DNA of 23,500 nucleotides, taken from the NCBI GenBank assembly GCA_946623195.1, contig CAMOQW010000019.1:1-23500 (forward strand), given 5' to 3'. Under the pieces are notes generated by a model. It made no database searches. It had not been told where the DNA came from and saw nothing but the letters and a program-made list of their open reading frames with translations. Positions 14,995 through 21,879 of this stretch are shown one piece after another. The DNA is from an uncultured Prevotella sp. (GTDB taxonomy: Bacteria > Bacteroidota > Bacteroidia > Bacteroidales > Bacteroidaceae). The translations under genes and the position numbers were made by a program. Positions within the stretch are counted from its first letter, which is position 1. Every line of letters begins with the position of its first letter.

Positions 14995-15522
14995 ACTGGT
15001 GTCCATCTGTGTATCGCGCGTGATGTTAACATCGCCCATGCGCGACAAGCGGACCACCATGGGGATATACTCATCGGTATGCGGATGACTGACGCTGGCG
15101 GCAAAAAACAGGTAGTCGCCTTCTGCCTTGTCGAAGACCAAGCCCTCAAGAATGCCCGTCTTCACGTAGTCAGCATCCAGCATCTCGCGGAAATCGGCCT
15201 TGGCGAAGGTACGGCTGAAGAACACGGAGCCGTCCTCGCGCGATACCGACACAGTGATGACATTATCAACGTAGCCCTGTCCCGTCTCATCTTTGACCAC
15301 TGCCACGGAGTCGCAGGGCTGGCGATGAATGGCCACATGATACTTGCGACCTATCCAACCGACATCACGTACGTCGTCGTACACCTGCATACGCTCCGGC
15401 GCCTTCGGCTCAGCCTTGACCACAGGCTTGGTGATGATGTTATCGCTCTTCTTCTTGCTGCCGCAACCCGACAGGGCTACCAGCATAACGGCCGTCAAAG
15501 CCAAGAAAAATATTCTTCTCAT
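14956..15522 (-). CDS. small lipoprotein, DUF4738-like
   Basis: A 188-residue predicted lipoprotein. The signal has MRRIFF, a hydrophobic stretch and a lipobox LSGC (Cys20), followed by a lysine-rich tether. The body contains VGWIGRKYHVAIHR and SREDGSVFFSRTF, which I associate with the Bacteroidales family DUF4738; no function is known. The C-terminus is a serine/aspartate-rich tail ending SQDDDF. It has its own promoter, 25 bases upstream of the start. It converges with the HAD gene with a 39-base overlap. The family assignment is from memory and less certain than the lipoprotein call. Confidence 0.75.
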   Translation of the reverse strand: MRRIFFLALTAVMLVALSGCGSKKKSDNIITKPVVKAEPKAPERMQVYDDVRDVGWIGRKYHVAIHRQPCDSVAVVKDETGQGYVDNVITVSVSREDGSVFFSRTFAKADFREMLDADYVKTGILEGLVFDKAEGDYLFFAASVSHPHTDEYIPMVVRLSRMGDVNITRDTQMDTSSASDTDSQDDDF

Positions 15523-15547
15523 CTTGCTATATCATTGTTTCGGAGTA

Positions 15548-15577
15548 CAAAGGTACGAATAAACCATCAGAAAACAA
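15548..15577 (-). promoter_or_regulatory. promoter of the DUF4738-like lipoprotein gene
   Basis: On the minus strand TTG, a 19-base spacer and TACCTTTG are seen. It begins 13 bases after the end of the candidate noncoding RNA, whose terminator separates the two transcripts. Confidence 0.7.
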
Positions 15578-15589
15578 AATAAAATCGGG

Positions 15590-15625
15590 AAAAACAAATA
15601 TCCTACCATCACTGGCAGGATATTT
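15590..15625 (-). terminator. intrinsic terminator of the candidate noncoding RNA
   Basis: On the minus strand AAATATCCTGCC (15625-15614) pairs with GGTAGGATATTT (15607-15596) over 12 base pairs with one G-U, around a 6-base loop, followed by G and five Ts. This is a textbook rho-independent terminator. No minus-strand protein gene lies upstream, so it must end an RNA gene. Confidence 0.8.
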
Positions 15626-15783
15626 TGGGATGAAGGCTCTCTTGCCTTGTTTTGAAAAACACTATGTTAACCTAAATCACTATGATGTTGTACTTGTCAA
15701 TTAAACGTTGTTGTCCAGAATCTCTTTTGTGTGGGTTGAGAGCTTAAATACCAATCGCCTTTAGTATCATATCCGGTTATTTT
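15590..15783 (-). ncRNA. candidate structured noncoding RNA, about 190 nt (6S-like?)
   Basis: A 365-base gap (15523-15887) has no protein gene but holds, on the minus strand, a TAACTTTG element (15796-15789), about 190 bases without a plausible frame, and a strong terminator. The 5' segment AAGCTCTC (about 15744-15737) can pair with GAGAGCCTT (15640-15632) near the 3' end with one bulged C, enclosing a large internal region that has a small hairpin TGTTT-TTCA-AAACA (15663-15650). GGATAT near the 5' end can pair with ATATCC of the terminator arm. The size, the long-range stem and the solitary promoter-terminator layout fit a 6S-type regulator of RNA polymerase, or the Bacteroidales-1 RNA motif, but I cannot match a consensus. 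The RNA call is moderate, the 6S identity speculative. Confidence 0.55.
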
Positions 15784-15788
15784 GACGG

Positions 15789-15796
15789 CAAAGTTA
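15789..15796 (-). promoter_or_regulatory. -7 element of the candidate noncoding RNA
   Basis: TAACTTTG on the minus strand, within GCTAACTTTG, closely matching the orphan leftward promoter at 1929-1936. A clean -33 TTG is not seen at 19-21 bases. Confidence 0.55.
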
Positions 15797-15833
15797 GCAA
15801 AAAGTTTAATAACCCCATTAAAAAAAAGAGGAT

Positions 15834-15868
15834 TTTGTGAGCCTTTTTGTTTTTTTTACGTAACTTTG
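15834..15868 (+). promoter_or_regulatory. promoter of the DUF4230 gene pair
   Basis: TTTG at 15834-15837, a 23-base spacer rich in T, and TAACTTTG at 15861-15868, 19 bases before the ATG. The spacer is at the long end of the usual range. It is divergent from the candidate RNA promoter. Confidence 0.6.
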
Positions 15869-15887
15869 TGGGCATTAATCAGACGAA

Positions 15888-16565
15888 ATGAAAAAGACTT
15901 TACTGTTCTTAACATTTGCAGGCCTTCTGCTGGCATCTTCGTCCTGCGGAAAGAGGCAACCGCAAGATGTACAAACAATTACGACAGAAGCCACCGACAC
16001 GCTGCCACAACTGGTGACTCAGATTCAACGCTGCGCAAAACTCTACACCACTGAGGTGAAGATACACAAAATCGTCACCCACGACGATGTCGTCAGACTT
16101 CGCGGCAATATGCTCAGCAAGAACTTCGACATCCCGCTGCCCCTAGGCGAGCGCAAGGTAGCCATTCCCATGGATGCCACGCTGAAAGCCTACATCGACT
16201 TCAGTGAGTTCTCTGAGCAGAACATTGAGCGTCACGGCCAGCGCATTGTCATCCTGCTGCCCGACCCCCAGGTGACGCTAACTAGCACCCGCATCAACCA
16301 GAAGGAGGTGAAGGAATATGTGGGTCTGACGCGCTCACACTTCACCGATAAGGAGCTCACCAGCTATGAACAGCAGGGCCGCCAGGCCATTCTGAACAAC
16401 ATCGGCAACATGAACATCATCGAGACGGCCAAGGAGAATGCCGCCCGCGTGCTGGTGCCGATGATAGCGCAGATGGGCTATCGCGAGGAAGACATCACCA
16501 TTGCCTTCCGCAAGGAACTGACCATAGACGAACTGAAACGTAAGATAGAAGGATTAGGACGATGA
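15888..16565 (+). CDS. DUF4230 domain protein, putative lipoprotein
   Basis: A 225-residue exported protein. The N-terminus is a signal (MKKTLLFL, hydrophobic, then SSSCGK with Cys20), probably lipidated although serine at -3 is not ideal. The rest I recognise as DUF4230, a family of unknown function often found as an N-terminally anchored extracytoplasmic domain in bacteria; LPLGERKVAIPMDATLKAYI (84-103) and the following beta-rich stretch fit. It overlaps the next gene by four bases (ATGA), and the two products are likely paralogues that act together. It has its own promoter. Confidence 0.75.
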   Translation: MKKTLLFLTFAGLLLASSSCGKRQPQDVQTITTEATDTLPQLVTQIQRCAKLYTTEVKIHKIVTHDDVVRLRGNMLSKNFDIPLPLGERKVAIPMDATLKAYIDFSEFSEQNIERHGQRIVILLPDPQVTLTSTRINQKEVKEYVGLTRSHFTDKELTSYEQQGRQAILNNIGNMNIIETAKENAARVLVPMIAQMGYREEDITIAFRKELTIDELKRKIEGLGR

Positions 16566-17167
16566 AAGACATACTCAAGCACATAGACTGGCGCTGGAAG
16601 GCCGTCCTCTTGGCCACAGCCGCCATAGTGGTCACCCTTGCCGCACGCTGTACCATGACCAGCATCTCGGAGTCGACCGTCAGCATTGCCGTTGACGAAG
16701 ACATCAACATCACACCGGAACAGATAGAGAGTATCAAGGCCATTGGCGAGTGGGAATTCCTGTCGGTAGCCGACGAGGAACTGGTAGACACCACCCGTCG
16801 CGGTATTTTCACCGACGACCACCTAGTGCGCATCTACTACGGTACAGTGCGGTTGGGCATCAACATGCATCAGGTGAAACCGGGCTGGATTCAGACGCAG
16901 GGCGACAGCATCAGCGTGACGCTGCCGAAGGTGGGGTTGCTCAGCCGCGATTTCATTGACGAGGCGCGCACCAAGACTTTCCACGAGAGCGGGCGCTGGA
17001 AGCCTGCCGACCGCGAAGCACTCTACTGGAAGGCACACCGGCAGATGCTGAAACACTGCCTGACCCAGGAGAACCTGCGGAATGCCGGCATCAATGGCGA
17101 GGCACAGTTCCGCCGCATGATGAAAGCGTTGGGCTTTGATCATGTCAGCATCAGCTTCGAGCAATAA
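16562..17167 (+). CDS. DUF4230 domain protein, membrane-anchored
   Basis: A 201-residue protein with one N-terminal membrane helix (about 13-29, followed by RCT) and an extracytoplasmic DUF4230-like domain. The LGINMHQVKP and SVTLPKVGLLS segments (about 98-128) correspond to the same part of the family as in the upstream gene. It lacks a clear lipobox. Translation is coupled to the upstream gene through ATGA. It converges with the histidine kinase gene with only 14 bases between the stops and no evident terminator. The function is unknown. Confidence 0.72.
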   Translation: MKDILKHIDWRWKAVLLATAAIVVTLAARCTMTSISESTVSIAVDEDINITPEQIESIKAIGEWEFLSVADEELVDTTRRGIFTDDHLVRIYYGTVRLGINMHQVKPGWIQTQGDSISVTLPKVGLLSRDFIDEARTKTFHESGRWKPADREALYWKAHRQMLKHCLTQENLRNAGINGEAQFRRMMKALGFDHVSISFEQ

Positions 17168-17181
17168 CAATCAGTCCAGCA

Positions 17182-17970
17182 CTAATGCAAAGGCAGCACC
17201 AGCATGATGCGTGTGCCTTGACGGGGATTAGGCTCCACTCTCAGACTGCCACCCAGTTTCTGTGCCATCTTCTGACAGATGCTGAGGTCCAGTTCCGCTT
17301 CGTCCCTCATGTCGTCAGGAGCTTCAAACCAGCTAAACAGGTTGTCGAGGCGATTTTCGGGAATACCCATGCCCGTGTCGCTGACATAAATCGTCAGCCG
17401 CCCTACCTGCTCGCTGACGTTACAGCCTGCTACAATCTCGCCCTTCTCCGTAAAGCGGCAGGCATTCAGTATCAGCTTGTTCAAGATGAGCTCCACCATG
17501 TGACGGTCGCTCTTGACAAAGAACTCATCGTTCAATTCGCGCTTGAACGAAAGCTTCACGGCCTCACGATGGTAGATGCTGTGCATATTGGCCTCCAGAC
17601 AGCGGCGGCACAAAGCATTGGGACTGAACATTTCAAACTTCAACTGATGACCGGCGGCATCGGCATCGGTGAACACCAGCACCTCGTCCAGCAGAGTGCT
17701 GATCAGATTGGCATTGTAGTGCAACTGGTCGGCAATGTCGCGCTTCTCGTTCTTGGAGAGATAGAGGTCGGGCTTGGCCACCACATCGGCCATCTCGTGG
17801 ACAGACTTCAGCGGCGTCCGGATTTCATGACTGATATTGTTAAGAAAGGCCATCTTCATGCGGTCTCCCTTACGCAACTTACTCAACACCGACCGATTCC
17901 TCCACAGCCGGTACACAGCCAACAATAGGGCTACGGATAAAACAACAATAATGACCTCCTGTTCCATCAT
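17182..17970 (-). CDS. short histidine kinase with degenerate G2 box
   Basis: A 262-residue orphan kinase with one N-terminal membrane helix (about 5-21) and no sensor domain. The H-box NNISHEIRTPLKS (His48) and the N-box LILNACRFTEKG (166-177, Asn169) are present, and G1 DTGMGIP (198-204) is intact. The usual G2 (GxGLGLS) is replaced by EAELDLS (224-230), losing the glycines that hold the ATP lid. It may be a weak or dead kinase, or a phosphatase or adaptor for another system. No response regulator is adjacent. Either of two consecutive ATG codons (17970, 17967) may start it. It follows trmO with a 72-base gap and has its own promoter. Confidence 0.82.
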   Translation of the reverse strand: MMEQEVIIVVLSVALLLAVYRLWRNRSVLSKLRKGDRMKMAFLNNISHEIRTPLKSVHEMADVVAKPDLYLSKNEKRDIADQLHYNANLISTLLDEVLVFTDADAAGHQLKFEMFSPNALCRRCLEANMHSIYHREAVKLSFKRELNDEFFVKSDRHMVELILNKLILNACRFTEKGEIVAGCNVSEQVGRLTIYVSDTGMGIPENRLDNLFSWFEAPDDMRDEAELDLSICQKMAQKLGGSLRVEPNPRQGTRIMLVLPLH

Positions 17971-17999
17971 TTCTTTTCCTTTCTTGATACTTTTCGGTG

Positions 18000-18030
18000 C
18001 AAATATAAGAAAAAAAAAGCAGAAAACAAA
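18000..18030 (-). promoter_or_regulatory. promoter of the short histidine kinase
   Basis: On the minus strand TTTG, a 19-base spacer and TATATTTG followed by CACC, 29 bases before the first ATG. Confidence 0.65.
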
Positions 18031-18042
18031 ATATTTCTACGA

Positions 18043-18729
18043 CTATTTGCTCCTGTCGCCTATCATTTTAACCAAATCCACCACACGGAGCTGGTTGTTA
18101 GCCACTTGGAAGCGCACCTCCCAGCCCATAAACGGCATTCCGTAGACACGCTGTTCGTCGGCATGATAGTGAGGGCGAGGGTCCAGGGCCAGCACCTCGG
18201 TCAGAGTCTTGGCGTCCTCGAGAGGCAGCCTGTCAGCCAGATCTGAGGGCATCACCACGTGCAGCCGTTGCCACTGGTGCCGGTCGGTAAATCCACCGCG
18301 CGCCTCAGGATGGCTGTCCACGTAGGGCAGATAGGGTTTGATGTCGTAAATGGGTGTGCCGTCCATCAGGTCGGCACCCATCACGTCGATGCACGGCACG
18401 GCAGGGTTGACGTCCACGATCCGTACGGACGACAGCCCCAGGTTGTTGGGCCGGAACGACGACCGCGTGGCCCACACCCCTACCCGCTCGTTGCCGCCCA
18501 GCAGCGGTGGCCGCACGGTGGGATGCTTTGCAACCTCCACATGTTCTGAGAATCCCCACACAATCCACAGGTAGTCATAGTCCTCCAGTCCGCGCAGTCC
18601 CTCCGGCCAACAATAGTCAGGAACCATCACAATGCGTCCCGGCAACTGCTCCACCACCCCACTCTGTCTGGGAATGCCGAACTTCGAAGTGAACGGCGAA
18701 CTGAAATAAGCTATCGGTTGAATATCCAT
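18043..18729 (-). CDS. trmO: tRNA (t6A37) N6-methyltransferase, TrmO/TsaA family
   Basis: A 228-residue enzyme that methylates N6 of threonylcarbamoyladenosine 37 in tRNA-Thr using SAM. The family signature RSSFRPNNLGLS (89-100) and the DGTPIYDIKPYLPY segment (123-136) are clear, and the length is close to E. coli TrmO. The protein is a beta-barrel-type methyltransferase of a fold unlike the common Rossmann type. I use the ATG at 18729: a TTG at 18738 is in frame but forms part of the promoter TACCTTTG. The promoter ends six bases before the ATG, predicting a very short or absent leader. It is divergent from the AI-2E-family gene. Confidence 0.9.
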   Translation of the reverse strand: MDIQPIAYFSSPFTSKFGIPRQSGVVEQLPGRIVMVPDYCWPEGLRGLEDYDYLWIVWGFSEHVEVAKHPTVRPPLLGGNERVGVWATRSSFRPNNLGLSSVRIVDVNPAVPCIDVMGADLMDGTPIYDIKPYLPYVDSHPEARGGFTDRHQWQRLHVVMPSDLADRLPLEDAKTLTEVLALDPRPHYHADEQRVYGMPFMGWEVRFQVANNQLRVVDLVKMIGDRSK

Positions 18730-18735
18730 CGGCTG

Positions 18736-18766
18736 CAAAGGTACGAATAAGAGCGCAGAAAACCAA
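18736..18766 (-). promoter_or_regulatory. trmO promoter, nearly leaderless
   Basis: On the minus strand TTG, a 20-base spacer and TACCTTTG followed by CAGC. The element ends six bases before the ATG. Confidence 0.7.
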
Positions 18767-18806
18767 GAGCATGATGCTGTAAAAAGTAAGAAAACCCGAA
18801 AAAAAT

Positions 18807-18837
18807 TTTGTTATTCGTTTCCGAAGTAGTACCTTTG
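18807..18837 (+). promoter_or_regulatory. promoter of the AI-2E-family gene, nearly leaderless
   Basis: TTTG (18807-18810), a 19-base spacer and TACCTTTG (18830-18837) followed by CAGC. Only eight bases separate it from the ATG at 18846. Confidence 0.72.
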
Positions 18838-18845
18838 CAGCTGTT

Positions 18846-19970
18846 ATGGAACAGAAGAAGATTACATTCGACACGTTTATACGTGGTGTTGTGGCCGTCA
18901 TCATCGTGGTGGGCATCATCATGCTGCTCAACAGACTGAGCTCTGTGCTACTGCCCTTCTTCTTAGCCTGGCTCATTGCCTACCTGCTGTTTCCGCTGGT
19001 CAAGTTCTTCCAGTTCAAGTGCCGCCTGAAGTACCGCATACTGGGCATCCTGAGTACATTCATCGTAGTGGGTATCGTGCTGACGGGACTGTTCTGGGTT
19101 ATGATTCCCCCCATGGTGGAAGAGGGACTGCGGGTGAAAGACCTGGTGATGGCATACGTGAGTTCCGACGCCACGATGAGCAACATCCCCAACCTGGTGG
19201 AAGACTTCATCCACGACCACGTGACGAAGGACGAGCTGAAGGCGCTGATTACCCAAGAGGGATTCCTGGACAGCATCAAGCAGGCAGTACCCAAGGTCTG
19301 GAACGTCATCATGCAATCCTTCAACATCCTGTCGAGCGTGCTCTCGCTGACCATGGTGGTGCTCTACACCTTATTTATATTACTGGACTATGAGGAGTTC
19401 TCGCAAGGCTGGGTCAACATGCTGCCGGTGCGCTTCCGCCCATTTGCCGTCAAGCTGGTCAGCGACGTCGAGCAGGGCATGAACCTCTACTTCCGCGGCC
19501 AGGGCTGCGTGGCGCTGTGCGTTGGTGTGCTGTTCAGCATCGGATTCCTCATCATCGGCTTCCCGATGGCCATCGGCCTGGGCATGTTTATCGGACTGCT
19601 CAACATGGTGCCCTACCTGCAACTGGTAGGCTTCATACCCACCATCCTGCTGGCGGTCGTCAAGGCTGCCGACACCGGGGAGAGCTTCTGGCTGATCCTG
19701 CTGTCGGCGCTCATCGTCTTTGCCGTGGTGCAGACCATCCAGGACACCATTCTGACCCCCAAGATTATGGGTCACGTGACAGGACTTAACTCAGCCATCA
19801 TCCTGCTGTCGCTCTCCATCTGGGGCTCGCTGTTAGGCATTCTGGGCATGATTATCGCCCTGCCGATGACCACGCTGCTGTTGACATACTATCAGAAATA
19901 TATCATCAAGAATAAGAGACCAAAAATCAAACCAACAGAACATGATGAGAAAAATACTATTGTTCCTTAG
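18846..19970 (+). CDS. AI-2E family transporter (PF01594-type membrane protein)
   Basis: A 374-residue inner-membrane protein of the family that includes TqsA, PerM and YtvI. Paired hydrophobic helices at about 12-28 and 32-50, another at about 63-85, a soluble segment (about 90-155) and a C-terminal bundle from about 160 to 350 match the family layout. The conserved region around NMVPYLQLVGFIPTILLA and QTIQDTILTPKIMG is present. Despite the family name, transport of autoinducer-2 is shown for few members, and many appear to be ion antiporters or exporters, so the substrate is unknown. Its C-terminus overlaps the next gene by 29 bases, implying coupled expression. Confidence 0.85.
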   Translation: MEQKKITFDTFIRGVVAVIIVVGIIMLLNRLSSVLLPFFLAWLIAYLLFPLVKFFQFKCRLKYRILGILSTFIVVGIVLTGLFWVMIPPMVEEGLRVKDLVMAYVSSDATMSNIPNLVEDFIHDHVTKDELKALITQEGFLDSIKQAVPKVWNVIMQSFNILSSVLSLTMVVLYTLFILLDYEEFSQGWVNMLPVRFRPFAVKLVSDVEQGMNLYFRGQGCVALCVGVLFSIGFLIIGFPMAIGLGMFIGLLNMVPYLQLVGFIPTILLAVVKAADTGESFWLILLSALIVFAVVQTIQDTILTPKIMGHVTGLNSAIILLSLSIWGSLLGILGMIIALPMTTLLLTYYQKYIIKNKRPKIKPTEHDEKNTIVP

Positions 19971-20676
19971 CATCTTGTGCTGCACCGCCAGCGCCACCGC
20001 CCAACAGCGGCAGACCGACACCTTTAAGACCCCCTCGGGCAAGGATGTCAAGTTCACCTGCATCAAGCACGCCAGCATCATGATTGAGTATGACGACCGC
20101 GTCTTCTACTTCGACCCCGTAACCGGACTGAAGCCAGAGACAGACTATTCCGTGATGCCCAAGGCCAACTTCGTGTTCATCACCCACGAACACCCCGACC
20201 ACTTCGACCGCATGGCACTGACACAGCTGGTAGGTTCCAACACCATCGTCTATACCAACCCCGCCGTGAGCTCCTTCTTCCGCAATTCGTTCGCCATGCA
20301 GAACGGCGACAGCGTCAGCATTGCCGACGACGTGCAGCTGGTGGCCGTGCCGGCCTATAACACCACGGAAGGTCGCGAAAAGTTCCACCCCAAAGGGCGC
20401 GATAACGGCTATATCCTGATTCTGGACGGACTGCGCATCTACGTGGCCGGCGACACCGAGGACATTCCCGAAATGGCCAACATCCAGAACATCGACATCG
20501 CCTTCCTGCCCTGCAACCAACCCTACACCATGACGCTGGACCAACTGGCCAATGCCGCCAAGACCATCAAGCCCAAGACCCTCTTTCCCTACCACTACTC
20601 GCAGACACCCATCCGGCAGATACTGATGCTGCTCAGCGGCTCAGGCATCAACGTGAAAATCAGGAACTACCAGTGA
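19942..20676 (+). CDS. exported metallo-beta-lactamase-fold hydrolase (UlaG-like)
   Basis: A 244-residue protein with a signal peptide ending TASATAQQ (cleavage near residue 20), so probably periplasmic. Metal ligands are the HEHPDH motif (His82, His84, Asp86, His87), Asp171 in AGDTED and His218 in PYHYS, with His149 also likely important. The order and the short spacing resemble the UlaG/RomA-like L-ascorbate lactonase group, but the substrate is not predictable. The start lies inside the end of the AI-2E-family gene (29-base overlap; tandem ATGs at 19942 and 19945), so the two are one transcript. The fold is certain; the function is not. Confidence 0.85.
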   Translation: MMRKILLFLSILCCTASATAQQRQTDTFKTPSGKDVKFTCIKHASIMIEYDDRVFYFDPVTGLKPETDYSVMPKANFVFITHEHPDHFDRMALTQLVGSNTIVYTNPAVSSFFRNSFAMQNGDSVSIADDVQLVAVPAYNTTEGREKFHPKGRDNGYILILDGLRIYVAGDTEDIPEMANIQNIDIAFLPCNQPYTMTLDQLANAAKTIKPKTLFPYHYSQTPIRQILMLLSGSGINVKIRNYQ

Positions 20677-20775
20677 TCCCCCGCGCAACGCCTACTCTGC
20701 AAGGGAAAGAGAGCGGCTGCGCACTATCAACAGAAGATACTTTAACACTATATTCACTAACACAAGAACACAACA

Positions 20776-21858
20776 ATGACGAAGAAATTCTTCCAGTATG
20801 CCACGCTGGCCGGGATACTGGCTGCCTTCAGCAGTACGGCAGCCATGGGACAATCAGAGCGCGAGAAGGAATGGCTGCAAGACCTGGCAGGGCGCATCCA
20901 GCTGCATGGCTATGCACAGGGCGGCTTCAACTACACCCACAAGGGCGGCGAGGACACCCAGACCTTCGAACTCAAGCGCGTACTCTTCTGGGCCAATGCC
21001 CAAATCACCGACCGATGGTCGTTTCTCTTCATGCACGACTTCTCGAGTGTCGTACAGGAATTCTACACCGACTATCGCTTCAGCAATAACAAGGCGCTGA
21101 CCGTACGCCTTGGACAGTTTAAAAACGGTCTGTCACTCGAGAACCCGCTCTCACCAACCTCCATGGAAGCCATCGACGTCTATTCCGAGGGCGTCACCTA
21201 CCTGACGGGTTGCGGCAGCGACCCGCTGATGGGCGTGCAGTACGGCCGCGACCTGGGTCTGGCCATATTCGGCGAGACCAACGACGGCAAGCTGCGCTAC
21301 GAGGTGGAAATCATGAACGGACAGGGCATCAACAAGAAAGACGGCAACAAGGAGAAAGACTTCATCGGACGTCTGGAGTACCGCCCCGTCAAGGGCCTCA
21401 ACCTGGTGGCTACCGGTCAGATAGGCCGCGGACATGCCATCAGCAACTCCCTCTACAACCCCGACATCCATGAGGGCGACAACTACAAGCGCAACCGCTG
21501 GACAGTCGGTGTCGACTACAAGTCGAAGGCGTTCAACGTTCACGGTGAGTATCTGGAAGGCAAGGACGGCTGCGCCACCAGCCGCGGTGCCTACGTGACC
21601 GGTGCCGTGCCCTTAGGGAAAGGCGTCGAGATGGTAGGTTCCTACGATTTCTTCAACTTCAACACCTCGTTAGGCATGGACCAGCACAAGGCCATAGCAG
21701 GCCTGCAGTATTGGTTCTTCCAGAAGTGCCGTTTCCAGGTGCAATATGTCTATAAGAGTGCCTTCACGCAGGGCGGCCAGTTCATCCACGGCGCCAACCA
21801 TGCCGTGATGGCCCAGATGCAGATTCGCTTCGACTATGCCGGAAAGAAGAGGAAATAA
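20776..21858 (+). CDS. outer-membrane porin, OprO/OprP-like
   Basis: A 360-residue beta-barrel protein. A signal peptide (cleavage around residue 25, AAMGQ) is followed by a region starting GRIQLHGYAQGGF (39-51). Alternating amphipathic strands continue to a C-terminal strand ending MQIRFDYAGKKRK. The segment TVRLGQFKNGLSLENPLSP (about 109-127) resembles the phosphate-selective porin O/P family (PF07396), in which this loop region forms part of the pore. Substrate selectivity cannot be assumed to be phosphate. The symporter gene begins 21 bases later, so the pair may move one solute across both membranes. No consensus promoter was found in the 99-base upstream gap. Confidence 0.8.
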   Translation: MTKKFFQYATLAGILAAFSSTAAMGQSEREKEWLQDLAGRIQLHGYAQGGFNYTHKGGEDTQTFELKRVLFWANAQITDRWSFLFMHDFSSVVQEFYTDYRFSNNKALTVRLGQFKNGLSLENPLSPTSMEAIDVYSEGVTYLTGCGSDPLMGVQYGRDLGLAIFGETNDGKLRYEVEIMNGQGINKKDGNKEKDFIGRLEYRPVKGLNLVATGQIGRGHAISNSLYNPDIHEGDNYKRNRWTVGVDYKSKAFNVHGEYLEGKDGCATSRGAYVTGAVPLGKGVEMVGSYDFFNFNTSLGMDQHKAIAGLQYWFFQKCRFQVQYVYKSAFTQGGQFIHGANHAVMAQMQIRFDYAGKKRK

Positions 21859-21879
21859 ACTAAAAAAACTAAAGTAACC

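Noticed and set aside
17185..17928. 247-codon plus-strand frame opposite the short histidine kinase
   Set aside because: The minus strand carries H, N and G1 boxes; the plus frame has no recognisable feature.
18730..18738. TTG start for TrmO three codons upstream
   Set aside because: This TTG is part of the TACCTTTG promoter element, so it would not be inside the mRNA.
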